DNA of 64,000 bases from Liolophura sinensis. Lineage: Eukaryota; Mollusca; Polyplacophora; Chitonida; Chitonidae. A program made the translations under genes and the position numbers. Shown one piece after another: positions 33,772 to 46,900 of this stretch (positions are counted from its first letter, which is position 1; each line of letters starts with the position of its first letter). The notes under the pieces were generated by a model that worked only from the letters and a program-made list of their open reading frames with translations, was not told where the DNA came from and made no database searches. Location of the stretch: the NCBI RefSeq assembly GCF_032854445.1, contig NC_088298.1:16389976-16453975 (forward strand). Reading direction: 5' to 3'.

Positions 33772-34629
33772 CATATAACTGACTTTTAAATATTGATAAA
33801 AATCAAACTTTTCATCTATCCTTTTTTTCTTTAATAAATATATATACATATATACATGCAAACCTAAAGCAACTTTACATCAATTTACCTGTTTGGCCAA
33901 CTCAGCATTAGAAGCAGTGTCATAAAATTGGCATAAATTTGCACTGCATCAGTGCTGTGATTCCCCAGGCTAGTCAAGCACAAACTGCATCAAAATAGCT
34001 AACAAAACGAAGAAAAAATGAAATAAAACAGCATAAAATGTGGTTGATGAGCTAGTAACCTTGTGTTCCACTGATGAATTTAATGTAATACATAAGTGGT
34101 GTGACTCCAAAAAACGAAAGACTCATTTTGACTCAATATTTCGGCACTATTTAGCCAAGCATACTGAGTCAAAATGAGTTTTTCGTTTTACCGGAGTGTA
34201 CTGAGCTAGTAACACAACCAATATTTTGTGACTTTACTTTCTATTGCCTTTATTAATCCTGTTTGTAACAAAATTTACATGTATATATATATATACTCAT
34301 GAATCAAATTTAGCCATGATTTTGTACCTGACATTAAACAAAACTAAACACACAGTATCTAGTTTGTTATTCTACATTCTGATATAACAAAATACCAATT
34401 AGGTCTACATTTCCATGAAAAGAATGCATGCACATAGAGTTCACCTTTCACACTACATCATTAGTTTACTTGTTTTATCTGCCTGGAAGGCACATGTGAA
34501 GTTCATTACAAAGCTAGGTGGAAGTGACAAATTTATTGTTCACATGAACAATTTAATGTAATGACACAGGCCATAGCCCTTATTACTCACACATACTTAT
34601 AGCTATTGTGTCACTTCAATCCATATCTC

Positions 34630-34863
34630 AGGGGACTCCATGGCTCAGTCGGTTAGCGCGCTAGAATAGCGTAATGACCCAGGAGTCTCTCACCAATGCG
34701 GTCGCTGTGAGTTCAATTCCAGCTCACGTCAACAACCTGCGGATGGTCATGGGTTTCCCCCGGCCTCTGGCCGGTTTCCACCCATCATAATGCTGGTCGC
34801 CGTCGTATAAGTGAAATATTCTTGAGTACGGCATAAAACACCAATCAAATAAATAAATAAATA
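34630..34863 (+). mobile_element. SINE-1 with target-site duplication, small internal deletion
   Basis: Head TGGCTCAGTCGGTTAGCGCG and B box GAGTTCAATTCC. The segment between the B-box part and CAACCTGCGGATGGTC is shortened, and the 3' domain and (AAAT)n tail are intact. AATCCATATCTC occurs at 34618-34629 and 34864-34875, a 12-bp target-site duplication. Confidence 0.95.
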
Positions 34864-37116
34864 AATCCATATCTCTTGTGCATATAATTCAACATGAGAA
34901 AATCATAACATAATTTTATGTCATGTTTAATGGGAGTGCTCTGATATGCCAGGGTCTAAAACCACCATCCTTGGGCAATCTTCCTTGCTAACATGACATG
35001 AGAAAAAGAACTCTAACCCCAACATTATGGTTTTAAGAAAAAAAAAATCTTTTTCTTGATGCCTATGTTTTAATTACCCCTCTAGCGTATGCATGTTTTC
35101 AGTTAATTGTCAGAAACTTTCAGAAACAAGGCCAACGATGAACTTAAAAGTTGATAGTCAGACCAGTTTAGTGCCTCTCTTTCATTCCCCCCCCCCAACC
35201 CCCCTATTCAGACACTTCCCCTGGCTGAGTTGTTTTGACAGCTATCATCACTGACCTTGCTTTTTTCTTCCTTTATACTTTTCCACAAAATTCATGTTAA
35301 GATATAAAAATCAAACTTTTCATCTATCCTTTTTTAAAAGCCTCAATCGTTTAACAGTTAGAACCAAGTGTGTCACTTTACAGGTCTGGTGGTAATCCAC
35401 TGATACAGTAAACAACACTAATGTACTATCATATTATGTATCCAAATTTCACACAAAAACTGTTTTCGATATTCATCAAAGTCATAACAATATGACATGT
35501 GTGACACATGTCACTAAGCTGTGACAAAAGCGCATTCTGAAAATGCACTTCAAGACCAAGTTGGCAACAAGAAGAACACACAATCACCCAACGACAACAG
35601 CAGTAGCAGGAAGAAGTTAACATTTTTTTTCAAATACAGCATTTTTTTGTCCACCCTTTTCTATTGCACATTGAAGTTTTATGACACCACACTAGAGATT
35701 TATCGTCCTGAGCCAAGTCTATTACTTCTCAATTTTTTCCGGCCTGGGTGCGAGTCTTTGTGTCAACAGCGATCAATTTTATCAGCTACAAAAAGAAGGT
35801 TTCTAGTCCATGTCAGATGGAGAAGTTATATCTCACATAAATTTCAATGTTGACCAGAGTGTATATCAGAAAGCCTAAAAACTTAAATGGCCTACATTCG
35901 AAGAATACGCCCTTCAAATCGCACGTAACATGTCAACAGGCGATGTTAGTGAAGCAGGACAGACATGTGATCTAGGGCTTTGCAGTCATAAACAGGAAAA
36001 TAGTGACCCTGATCATAAATTTGTTGTGCCGGGTTTTCACTTTATTACAAAGGCTAAACAGAAAACGGTTATAAGTTCACCGTTCAGATGGCTACAATGA
36101 ATTTAATGGGAGTTCACTGCATGAATGTCATTTGTATGATAGCATGTTACGTAGGTTACCATCCTCACATCAGTTATTTAAAAAAAAAGGAAAAGACCTG
36201 CCCTAGAGCTGTAGTGGAACTACAAAGAGATGGATTTGAACTTGCAACATTAATGTAAAATGTACCTCAATTATACTATTAGATTTAATTGCAACAGATA
36301 TCAAAGTGCCAAGAGTTGGCCAACACTAGGCCAGTAATCACTTAAGGCATTTAATTCAAGTCTTCAAAATACGCACAGACGGTACTTCCATAAAATTACA
36401 CATCAACCATCTGAAAAGGCTATGAAAGAACTAAGAGAATGTTTTGCTTCTTTTGTTTGTTTGTTTTTTTTTTTTTTTCTTTTGTTTTTCATAAACACGA
36501 TACATAAAAAGTCTCTTGTTTACATGTTTTCTTCCCAGTCTTGAAAATTTAAACTTCAGTATGAAAATACACCGGAAATCATAGCCGAACATCTAGAAAT
36601 AGAAACCACTTGATAAGCTGGCAACCCTGGCCATATACATAAAGCCTGCATGTGACCACAGTAGGTTTAACACAGAACATGTACGTGTTTGCTTTGAATC
36701 TCATGTTCCAGCTGATCCAATTCCCTTGGGTTCTTCATCAAAACATCCTCCTTAGACGTATGAGATCATCAAAAATAAGGGCGTCCTTAAAACAGACGGC
36801 TTGTTTTTCTTCCCATTAGAAAAGAGAAGTTTGCAAACACAACAGGAAGAATGAAGTGGACTGGACAGGATGTGATCCAGTGGAAGCTGCAGCCAGATTT
36901 AGTGCCAAGCATTTCTTTCCCCCAACAGACTTTATGTTTGTCAAGGATTTAATGGTGTACTTTTTATAAAACACTTGTGATGATGTGACAAGAGTCATGA
37001 CATGATTTTATCTTTGTTTACTTTAGATATTTATTTGTTTCTTTTGTAAGGCTATACTCAGAATATCTGGCAATTGTAGGATGGCTATTCGGTCTTCACA
37101 GGTGGAGAAAAGCACA

Positions 37117-37367
37117 GTTATTTAAATTTATTTATTTGATTGGTGTTTTACGCCATACTCAAGAATATTTCAATTATACGACGGCGGTCAGCATTATGGT
37201 GGGTGGAAACCCACGACCATCCACAGGTTGCTGTCAGACCTTCCCACGTACGGGCAGAGAGGAAGACAGCATTAGATGGACTTGAACTCACGGCAAACGC
37301 ATTGGTGAGAGACCCCTAGGTCATTATGCTGTGCTAGCGCGTTAACCAACTCAGCCATGGAGGCCGC
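37117..37367 (-). mobile_element. SINE-1, full length with target-site duplication
   Basis: Minus-strand copy from GGCCTCCATGGCTGAGTTGG to the (AAAT)n tail. AGAAAAGCACA at 37106-37116 and 37368-37378 is the target-site duplication. The segment around the GCCCGG box is deleted relative to other copies. Confidence 0.95.
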
Positions 37368-37574
37368 AGAAAAGCACATTGTTCTGGGGTAATTAAAATA
37401 CCCACCATTGGAAAGTTACTAACAAAAATGTCCATCTAGTGTAGTTTTCGATGAAATTCAATAAATGACCACACAAGCATCGTCGAACGATTATTGCACT
37501 CCCCCCACCCTAGGCAAAAAAAAAAGGGAAGGGTGCATCTGCAAACTCTTTGTTTGTTTGTAAGAACATGTAAC

Positions 37575-37621
37575 TTATGACTGAAAAATTGTTGAGTACC
37601 AAATAAAACCCCCAAGCATAC
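37575..37621 (+). mobile_element. SINE-2 tail fragment
   Basis: GACTGAAAAATTGTTGAGTA and CCCCCAAGCATAC match the 3' end of SINE-2. Confidence 0.65.
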
Positions 37622-38177
37622 ATACATATATTAGATAAAAACAAAAGTGAAAGACAATGCTGGTGAAATTTTCTGAAATGCTTATCTAATCAGGAAGTAC
37701 CCTATATAATGGTACACGAATATCTCGATTAAAGGCTAGATAATTCTGAAAACCTTTAAGATAAAATGTATAAATGTACATCTAAGAACAAACTGGATTT
37801 CTAAATTCTACCAAAATTAAAAACTGAATTTCCAACAATTAAACGATTTTTTGTTTTTCACACTTCGTCAGACTTGTTTACTACAAATCGGTTGGAGTTG
37901 CCATATCATATCTAAAAAAATTCCATGTAAACACTGCATGTAGGCCAACCAAACAACAACAGACCCATAAAAAAAACACAATAATTTAATAACACATGGC
38001 CAAATTGTGGCAATTTTTGTCTAGGTTTACATTTCCTGTATTTTTCTGAGAGAGAAAAAGTGTGTGTGTGTGTTTTGTATTATTTTACATGTAAATCAAA
38101 TCACAGGCAAGACGTGAATTCTTGTTTCTCCAAAAAACTGTGTACTCGACTTCTAAATAAACAGTCAAATACAGATT

Positions 38178-38235
38178 TACTGATTTATTCATTTGATTGG
38201 TGTACCACGACGTACTCTAGAATATTTCATCCCCG
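38178..38235 (-). mobile_element. SINE-1 tail fragment
   Basis: TTCATTTGATTGGTGTACCA and CTAGAATATTTCAT, diverged. Confidence 0.65.
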
Positions 38236-39327
38236 AATATGATTTACTTTTGTTTTTGTCAGTTTTAACATTATTATTATACGATTATTTTCTTGCGCCT
38301 GATGTTAAACTGTCTCGTGCCATACTGAAGAATATTTACCTACGCAGTAAACTTTACTAAACTTCAGTACAATATACCTGACCGACCTCCTGACTTAAAG
38401 TTGCAGAAAAAAGGTTAATCATATTATAGTTAGGCACAAACTAAATCTTCATTTCGACTGGCCTTTTTTTTTTTTCATGGACAGGTTTCATATATCTTTT
38501 TTCTACGAACAAGCCACTGGATTTACCAAGTACACGTAAAGACACTGACTACATGTGTACAACTCGCCTAGATTCAGAATCCTGCTGACTAAGCTTATTG
38601 CGTTCCATGTCAAAACATACCTGAACATATATTTACCTACATGTATATACATGTATGTATCAGCCTTTCTGGTGGCAAACCGATTAATTACTGATCTAAT
38701 TACAGGAATTATGTCAGCCGAAATGAACTACTTAGGGCATCAACTCCTTACATGTACCTAATCAGATTAGAATGATAGTGTTTGTCTAAATATAGCCTCG
38801 GTGAGTACCACATTTGTGCGACCTTTCATAGTTTTGGATCCCTGACAATACTTAATAATGATTGGTGTGCATTTAAAACACTGGCATGTCTTAACTCCCG
38901 CACAGTTCAGAACTACTGAGAGTCGATTATGAGATTGAGAGATTACAAGATTAACCATACTGTGTGCTCTTGCACCTACTCCCCCCCCGCCTCCCCCGGG
39001 ACAACCACAACCCCCTATGAGCATCTATAAGAGGCCAACCCTACAATCTTTAGGTACTATAAAGGCCTCCCTAAAAATAGCAAAGAATTTTAATGCTGTA
39101 TAAATGATGCCAGGGGTTTTTATCCTCCCAGATAAACCTAGTATTATACTTATGTCATGTAAATGTTTTCTTTGTCGCTTGGACTACTGGCAAAACATAA
39201 GGTGATTGTTTAAACCTTGACTTTGTTCACCAACTTAACACGATTAATGTTTTTTTCTTAGGTAAATAAACAAATATACATGCAACTTTAAATATGAGGC
39301 TTAAAAATTCATAAACTACGTTGTACA

Positions 39328-39387
39328 GATTTATAAATCATGTGCAGATTTATAAATCATGTGCAGATTTATAAATCATGTGCAGAA
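39328..39387. repeat. 19-bp minisatellite, three units
   Basis: Unit GCAGATTTATAAATCATGT, identical copies. Confidence 0.9.
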
Positions 39388-41001
39388 TAATGAAACCCAA
39401 GTTAGTTATAAATTTTATATAGAATGGTCACAGTGTCAGTCTTGAAATCGGGAGACATGGGACAGTGTACATGCCGACTGAAAACCGCAGGTGAAGCAGC
39501 GAGAGCTGGATTTGAACCCGTAACCTGACTGATCAAGGACCTGATAGTCACAGCATGCCAGCACTTTTCACTGGCCCATATATATCTGTTCAGTGATCAA
39601 ACAAGCATCCCTAAAACACATTTTAGGTATTAATTTTGACTTTTCTGAAAAAAAGCATATAAAAGCTAAAATGGTTTGACCCTCAAAAAATATCAGGATC
39701 GATTAAAAACATGAGAGCAGGAAGTGACATACACACAATATGTACATGTAGCTACAGTATTTTCTACAAAGTTAGACATTTAGAGTGTTAAGCAATCAGA
39801 TTTCATTAACCCTCATACACAGCCATCTCAGTTTCCGTCATGTCTCACAAAAAACACGGGTGTGGTTTGCCAAAAATGTCAACTCCAAATCCAAATAGAA
39901 CAAAAATGAAAAGCCACGAGTTTAAGCAAACATGAAAAAAACAAAAAAAACAGAAGTCGGAAGGCTCATTTTGCTCTATGCGACTCTATTTAAAGAGGCA
40001 ACTAGTCGATAAACATCACCCGGAGTTGTAACTGGAACATACCCGTCATGTCTCAGTCAACACTTCGTATTTGCCCTGAGCTCCATGGTTCGCGAAAACT
40101 TGCCCTTGACGAATATAAACTCCCACCTCTCTCCCGTCATCTACTTTTTAATGCATAATGAATTGACGAGGATATATATGTTACTGTCACTTTATGTTTA
40201 AGAATTCTTCTAGTAAAAGCGCTAGTAGCAGGCGAATGTTCGCTTAGGGCATAATGGGATGTGGGAGGGGTATAAAACCGTCTCACCCTCCAACAAAGGG
40301 CCTTTCTCAAAAGTTTGCATTGTAATTTTAATGCAAGTTTTTTTTCTCTTCTGTTCGACCACATTTCTTGATCACATTCCTTCTCATCTTTTTCAAAAGA
40401 AAAAAACAAAGAAGTTTTTATCAACGGCCCAAGATGGAGTCCAATACACGCATGTAATGATGTCCTAAGCGACAGACTCTAACACATCTTGGATAAGTCG
40501 AGCTCGCAAATGTTATGACTGGCTTGACAAAGATTTGCTTAAACCAAGATTTAACCAGAGCTTCCCTGGAAGGGGTTGGGGTAGGGGTTTTAGGTGAGAA
40601 GCGGGGCATTAGGGAGGGGGAGGGGGTATTACAGAGATTGCCGGTGAAGAGAGTGTAGACAAATATTCTCAGTGACACCAAATCCCGCATACCGTTCCTG
40701 ATCACGACGTAAATACATCAACGTTCATTGACGTGGTAGAAGCTTCCGCAGAAAAATTGAAAGAAAGAACCATAATAAAGATGGCTGATATGGCGTGTGG
40801 ACAAGAGAAAGAAATAGGTAACAAAGATGCAAATTAGAACACAAGTACTGCAATGCTGAGACATCAGTAAGATCAGTAAGACAGAAGGCTATGTGAAATG
40901 GAGATTTCAGAACAGAGTACTACATGTATGTAAAATGGAAAAGCATAGATGTAAAATTCAAACACTTAAGTACAAGATTACAATCTAAAACGATCCAACT
41001 G

Positions 41002-41085
41002 AATGTTAAAACACAAACAATGATGTTAAAACGCAAACAATGATGTTAGAACGCAAACAATGATGTTAAAGCGCAAACAATGGTC
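41002..41085. repeat. 20-bp minisatellite, four units
   Basis: Unit GATGTTAAAACGCAAACAAT with single-base changes. Confidence 0.9.
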
Positions 41086-41396
41086 TTCATTAAAAATGAA
41101 TACCATTAAATGTAAAATGAACGAATCTTCACACAAAGTGAATAATCACACAGGTGAATAATGAATTCTGGATCTGAGTAATGAGAATATCTAATAAATG
41201 AACCACAATAAAAAAAAAAAATAGTGGCAAAATGGACTGAAATCAATGATGCATTAATTTGTTAATGTCGAAATATATGTACGTCTATATTATCTAATAT
41301 TATCTAATATATGAAATCTGAAACATGAGTAATGTAGACACTGAAGAGTAACATGCCTGCATGTGGATGTATCTTTTTATTTATCTTATCTCCTTA

Positions 41397-41557
41397 CGTG
41401 AGAAGGTCGGCCAGCAGCCAGCGGATGGTCATGGGTTTTCCGCCCCCTGCTCTGCCCGGTTTCCTCCCACCGTAATGCTGGCCGCCGTCATATAAGTGAA
41501 ATATTCTTGAGTACGGTGTAAAAACACCAATCAAATAAATAAATAAATAAATAAATC
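41397..41557 (+). mobile_element. SINE-1, 3' two thirds
   Basis: From CGTGAGAAGGTCGGCC through the 3' domain to (AAAT)n. It is followed at 41559-41593 by an inverted tail fragment (TTTATTGGTGTTTACCATGC) and then a long (AT)n tract. Confidence 0.85.
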
Positions 41558-41589
41558 AAATTTATTTATTTTATTGGTGTTTACCATGC

Positions 41590-41591
<2 letters not shown>

Positions 41592-41633
<42 letters not shown>
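41592..41633. repeat. (AT)n microsatellite, about 21 units
   Basis: The longest AT dinucleotide tract in the window, within 200 bp of the candidate distal E75 exon. Confidence 0.95.
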
Positions 41634-41640
<7 letters not shown>

Positions 41641-41825
41641 GTACTGTTAATGTCATATATTAATGACAGGTATTCATAACCATGAAAACTATTCATTAAT
41701 GTTGATACATACAGTACATGTATATTGCCTAAAACCTGAAATCTGAATAATGAATAATGTTGAGTCTGAATGTGGATGTCGGGTGAGGAATGTACATGCT
41801 GTATAAATGAAATGAATAAGCTTAC

Positions 41826-41865
41826 CTAAACCATCTAGGCTTGCCTCCTTCCCCATCGCGGACAT
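41826..41865 (-). CDS. E75: Candidate distal first exon of E75 (13 codons)
   Basis: ATG at 41865 with A at -3 opens MSAMGKEASLDGL and ends TTTAG|GTAAGC, a strong phase-1 donor. Joined to the finger-1 exon it reads [14 protein letters not shown]. An in-frame TGA lies 42 bases upstream of the ATG and no other ATG intervenes. The exon and the 100 bp upstream are richer in GC than the flanking repeats, as expected near a promoter. Splicing over 35 kb to reach the finger exon is plausible for E75, whose insect locus uses promoters tens of kilobases apart. The family assignment rests on the phase and donor only. Confidence 0.45.
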
Positions 41866-42697
41866 AGTAACCAGGACTACAGCAATATCGACATCTAGTG
41901 ATTGTCAATGCCTGGCCTCTTTATCGCCCGTTCGATATTTTTGCTCGTCTCAGTCTCACACCTGGTAGAAATAAGTAGGTCTAGTCGGGAATGGCCCTAA
42001 ACTAGGTTATCCAAACACCGCTGCTCGAAACTGATTAAATCCGACAGTAGGTGGAAAAATGGTGAGCTTTTTTTTTTTTTTTTATTAGATATCAAGGCTG
42101 GTCTAAGTTGGTCATGGTTGTACAATACACTGAATGTCCACACGTGTCAACACAGCTACTTGCACTGGTGAATGTTCCGGTTTTGAATCACAATTTTTAC
42201 GGGAACAGGGTCCAACTGGAACGTAACTGTCACCTGTGAAAAGATTGGAGAACATAATCAGAAAATTTGTGAAAACACAGGCTGTTCAATATGAAAACTT
42301 CCATCCATTCTCTGGAGTTGTAAGTTCAAATCCAACTTTAGTTAGGCACTGTTTTTTTTTTTCGTCAAGAGGCTAATCAGCAATAACGGATTTTATTACA
42401 AAAGTGTGAAGACAGGTGAAATTGTCAGGCTCCTTTTGATTTCCTACATGTACATGTATGCCTCCAAATGTACCCCGCTACCTGAAAATGTCAGTTAAAA
42501 ACATTTAGGATGAAAAATATACACCAGCCCCTCCAAAAATTAATTAAAAATTTGCTACGCTCAGCAAAATATATGTACAATTACCAAATACATATAGGTA
42601 TATATAAGGCATTTTAGTTAAGAATCAATTACATATAAGTATATCTTTTTCTTAAATGCTTTAATATAATATTTATATTTATTTATTAAGATGTTTG

Positions 42698-42879
42698 AAC
42701 CAATGTGGTTGCTGTGAGTTCAAGTCCAGCTCAAGCTGGCTTCCTTTCCGGCCATACGTGGAAGGTCTGTCAGCAACCTGCAGACTGTTGTGGGTATCCT
42801 CCAGGCTCTGCCCAGTTTCCACCCACCATAATGCTGGTCGCCGTCGTATAAGTGAAATATTCTTGAGTACGGCGTAAAA
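42698..42879 (+). mobile_element. SINE-1, left arm of inverted pair
   Basis: Begins just before the B box (GAGTTCAAGTCC) and runs through the 3' domain to GGCGTAAAA, where it meets the next copy tail to tail. Confidence 0.9.
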
Positions 42880-42880
42880 T

Positions 42881-43126
42881 TGATTGGTGTTTTACGCCGT
42901 ACTCATGAATATTTCACTTATATGACGGCGGCCAGCATTATGGTGGGTGAAAACCAGGCAGAGCGCAGGGGAAACCCACAACCATCTGCAGGTTGCCGCT
43001 AGACCTTCCCACATACAGCCGGATAGGAAGCCAGCATGAGCTGGACTTGAACTCACAGCGAACGCATTGGAGAGAGGCTCCTGGAGCACAAGCGCGGTAA
43101 CCACCTGAGCCATGCAGCCCCCCCTC
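42881..43126 (-). mobile_element. SINE-1, right arm of inverted pair
   Basis: Nearly complete minus-strand copy ending at the tRNA-like head (GGCTGCATGGCTCAGGTGG). With the previous copy it forms arms of about 180 bp around a 10-base loop. Confidence 0.9.
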
Positions 43127-45314
43127 ACACCTTACATGTTCTAGCAATTGAATTCAGGCAAGTTACCATCTTTTGACCATGGCCTGCTCCTTGTATCAGA
43201 TACATTAAGAACAATGCGTGGAAATGTCCACATTTATTTTCACTTTCCTATACCCTGTAAGTTGTCATTTCCTAAAAATGTCTATTGTTTATGCCATTGA
43301 TACCGGGAAGTTAGGGGGAAAAAACCCAATCATTAAAATACAGCTCCGAGGTCAAATCAGAACCATAGGCATTTCCTGCGAAGTTGCACCTGGTTAAAAT
43401 CATGCTGTTTGTTTGTTTAAACAGATGGGTTTAATAGTGTTTTAATTGACAGGGCAAAAAATTCCCCCAAAAGGAAAACTATACATGTACATACATACAT
43501 CACCAGTTGTCTTATTGTTAGTACATGTATTAAGAATAAATCATAGATTCAATATTTTACAATTAACCTAAAATTACAAAAACAAAAGTACCAGTACTTG
43601 CCTCTGTACACAACGCTGGCAAAACTCTTATATGTGTACAAGGTGTCAATGTGTATGGTGTACAGGTACCCATTTAGGCATTCAATATATGGCAAAGTTA
43701 CATATGAAATGCAGACACACATACCTGTATATATCACGTGTGGGGAACTGTGTGAACAATTTGTACAGAATTACTGATACTGACACATGACATCGCAAGT
43801 AACGTATCACGTAATGATGAAATGTTTTGTCGGAAAATGTATGACGTGTTAGCTTGGATACATGTACATAAATGCACGGTAGGCCTACATATAGGTTCAA
43901 TATACGGTATCTGTTAACCCCAATGTAACAAGGACGACAAGGACGAACCCAAAACGAAAAGGCCAGATGTGTGACAGTTCTGACGATTGGGGATATAACA
44001 GAAAAAACACACACGCACATCCTAGTAGTTTCTGGTCAATTCTAAGGCCGGCTGATGTCATTTGTCGGCTGTGAATGGGTCATAGTGGTGAACAAAAAAC
44101 CTCAGCTTTCATGTCATGCTGCTGTCGAGAGAACGTAACGGTAAAACAAAAAATCGGTGAAAACTCACCCCAAAACAAACAAGAAGACTGCCGTCAAATC
44201 ATCAAATAGAAGTGTCCCCTCCTGGCAAAGACGTCCAAAGATCATTTAAGCCCGTTGTTGGTTCAGACAAACAAGCCTTGTAGACATTTTCTGAGCCGGT
44301 AAACCTTATTTTGGCTGTGCACCGAACAGCCCGTTTGCACTGTGAACTCTCCCTGACTGACTGACACATATCTGCGCAAGATGATGGCCTACTTTTTGTA
44401 ACGGCCCTCGCCATTGGTCGACATCAACGGGAAAAACAACTGTATATGGAGCCCGTTGAAATCGACATAACGCATAATTTAAGCCTGAAATCCTTTCGTC
44501 GTTAACGTTTTAATCCAAGTTTTACTGTGTTTAATCCGTTCGAGTTAAGTACGGTGTTTAATTAACCGTACTTGTTCAAGTTTCGGCGAAATCTTGCCCC
44601 ACTTGAGCGTGTGTCACGAATGTAGGTCAATTGCCTCTGGCCAATCAGAATGACGGATGCATTCTCACTGTCAAAGTGACTTGCATTCCCATTGATTGAC
44701 ACAAATGTTTAAGCCAGGACGGCGTAAACAACTAAAAATAGCTCCGCCGGCATGTCACACAAGCCGTAAAAACAGCCCCCTATCATATATATACGAAAGA
44801 GGAAGCCCAGAATACCCGAGTCGGCGCGGATGATGTTTTTCTATGTCCCTGGCAACAGACTTTTTTTCTTTAATACAGGTAGAAAAATATCCTGAAATGA
44901 GCAAATGAAAGGTACGATGTACATGCATATGTAGGGCTTAGATAGTGAGCGTACACAGGTAGGCTTATAATGATTTAGACCTATATATAAACTCAGGCTT
45001 TGGTATATAGGCCCTACAGCATAATATTAATCCATATAGCTGGGCGGTTTACCGCACAGTGCGCGTGGAGGCTATATAAGAGATAAGCCTACACAGTGGA
45101 CAAGTTTTATATGTAGGCCTACATCATGTCATTTCATATAATTTATTAACTATGGAGGATGGAATATAGCTTATATAGGGGGCCTGTGTGCAGGAAGAAA
45201 CCATCGGTAGCTGTTACTTCGTAAGACAGAACTGATGATTAATACTATATTCTATAAAAGAGTGGAAGGATGCGGATTTTAGGTTAAGCTATATGCCTAG
45301 GCGTATACGGAATG

Positions 45315-45497
45315 AATTTATTTATTTATTTATTTATTTATTTGATGTTCACGCCGCACTCAAGAATATTTCACCTATGCGACGGCATCCAGCATTATGG
45401 TGGGAGGAAACCGGACAGAACCAGGGGAAAACATGCAACCATCCGCAGGTTGCTGGAAGATCTTCCCATCACATATCGCCGGAGAGGAACATATGGG
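45315..45497 (-). mobile_element. SINE-1, 3' two thirds
   Basis: (ATTT)n tail, then 3' domain with small changes (GATGTTCACGCCGCACTC), ending in CGCCGGAGAGGAAC. Confidence 0.85.
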
Positions 45498-45921
45498 ATA
45501 AGTAAATACACGTATAAAGCTGTAGGGCCAGACGTTTTCATTAGCCTGTTTCATATCCAACATGTAGCCTACACACATATGGACCTATATACGGTTATAT
45601 ACTGTAATGAGTAAATATATCCACATATATAAATAAATAAAATATACAGCCACAGGGAACAGACCGACGCAACAAAGGGTTTAGACTTTATTGGTTTGAT
45701 CAAATAAAGCTTCTGCCTGCTGCAGGATTCCCTGCACTGCTGCATGGCGTATTGTGCAAGGTAGCACTTCGTGAGCTTCTACGGCCGTTTATGCCTTCTT
45801 GCATGAATTTATATTAATTTCATTAAGCTAACACACGTGAATGACTAAAAGCTCGTCTAGTACATGCCAAAAGCCACCGGTTTACTTCTGTTTCCTCTAC
45901 CCCTAAGACTAACCACCTTTC

Positions 45922-46151
45922 ATTGCACAAGTCAAATATTCTTGAGAATATGTACCCTGGGAATTAATCAAATAAGAAAAATTGTAAACGGATAATGTTA
46001 AATGTTTAAACGTATTTGCATATAGGTGGTATAACCATTAATTGCACAACGTCAAATATTCTTGAGAATATGTACCCTGGGGATTAATCAAATAAGAGAA
46101 ATTGTAAGAAGATAATGTTAAATGTTTAAACTTATTCGCATATAGGTGGTC
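45922..46151. repeat. Tandem duplication, 120-bp unit
   Basis: Two copies of ATTGCACAA...TCAAATATTCTTGAGAATA...GCATATAGGTGGT. The unit itself contains an old SINE-1-like tail (ATATTCTTGAG, AATCAAATAAG). Confidence 0.85.
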
Positions 46152-46725
46152 GAGTAAAAACTGTAGGCAGGTTTATACATGTATAGGCCTACGGCGTTAA
46201 ATACGGTATAATGGATAGGAAATGGGACAAGGAAAGCGAAATCATTTTTTAATCAGACATTGCTTCCAAACGTATACGTTAACATTATAGCTCCACTGTA
46301 CAGGCAAGCAGTCTTATAATGAAGTCCGGTTTCTTGATTAAATTTGTTAGCAGGAAGGCATACATTTAAATATATATCATTTTCCCTACAAGCGTTTTAT
46401 GGGCGGTGGTGTATATAGATGCAATATATCGACCAATCAATATACACATTCATGTACGCTGAAAAAATTCATCAACATGAATTAATCAAAATAATTCAAC
46501 GTGATATCATGTTAGTCTAATAGAATCGCGATGTTGAATTAATAGAATATGTGTATTATATTTAACAGAATAATCTGCTACAACAGCAGACTACTTTCTG
46601 GCATCACTCAGACAACAAATTATACAGAGTATAAAGGCGAAAATTTTCTAGATATATTTCGTTTACAAAACAAAATCTGAATTTCTGTGTACGTCGTTGT
46701 AATCAACTGCATTTATCATTATATT

Positions 46726-46900
46726 CATTTATTTATTTATTTGATTGGTGTTTTACGCCGTACTAAAGAATATTTCACTTATACGACGGCGACCAGCATT
46801 ATGGTGGGTGGAAACCGGGCAGAGCCTGAGGGAAACCCACGACCATCCGTAAGTTGCTGACAGACCTTCCCACGTACGGCCGGAGAGGAAGCCAGCATGA
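46726..46900 (-). mobile_element. SINE-1, 3' two thirds
   Basis: (ATTT)n tail, GATTGGTGTTTTACGCCG, through CGTACGGCCGGAGAGGAAG. Confidence 0.9.

Larger units (their letters stand above)
22148..41825 (-). other. E75 intron between the 22.1 and 41.8 kb first exons
   Basis: Nearly 20 kb without a recognisable coding exon, if the 41.8 kb exon is real. It holds the 37-bp minisatellite, SINE-1 and SINE-2 copies, repeats R2 and R4, microsatellites and G-runs, listed separately. Open frames of 60-137 codons occur but none resembles a known family. Confidence 0.5.

Noticed and set aside
9654-44629. ROR/E75 response elements AATGTAGGTCA at 9654 and 44619 and TAACTAGGTCA (minus) at 32234
   Set aside because: About one to a few such matches are expected by chance in 64 kb of AT-rich DNA, so there is no enrichment.
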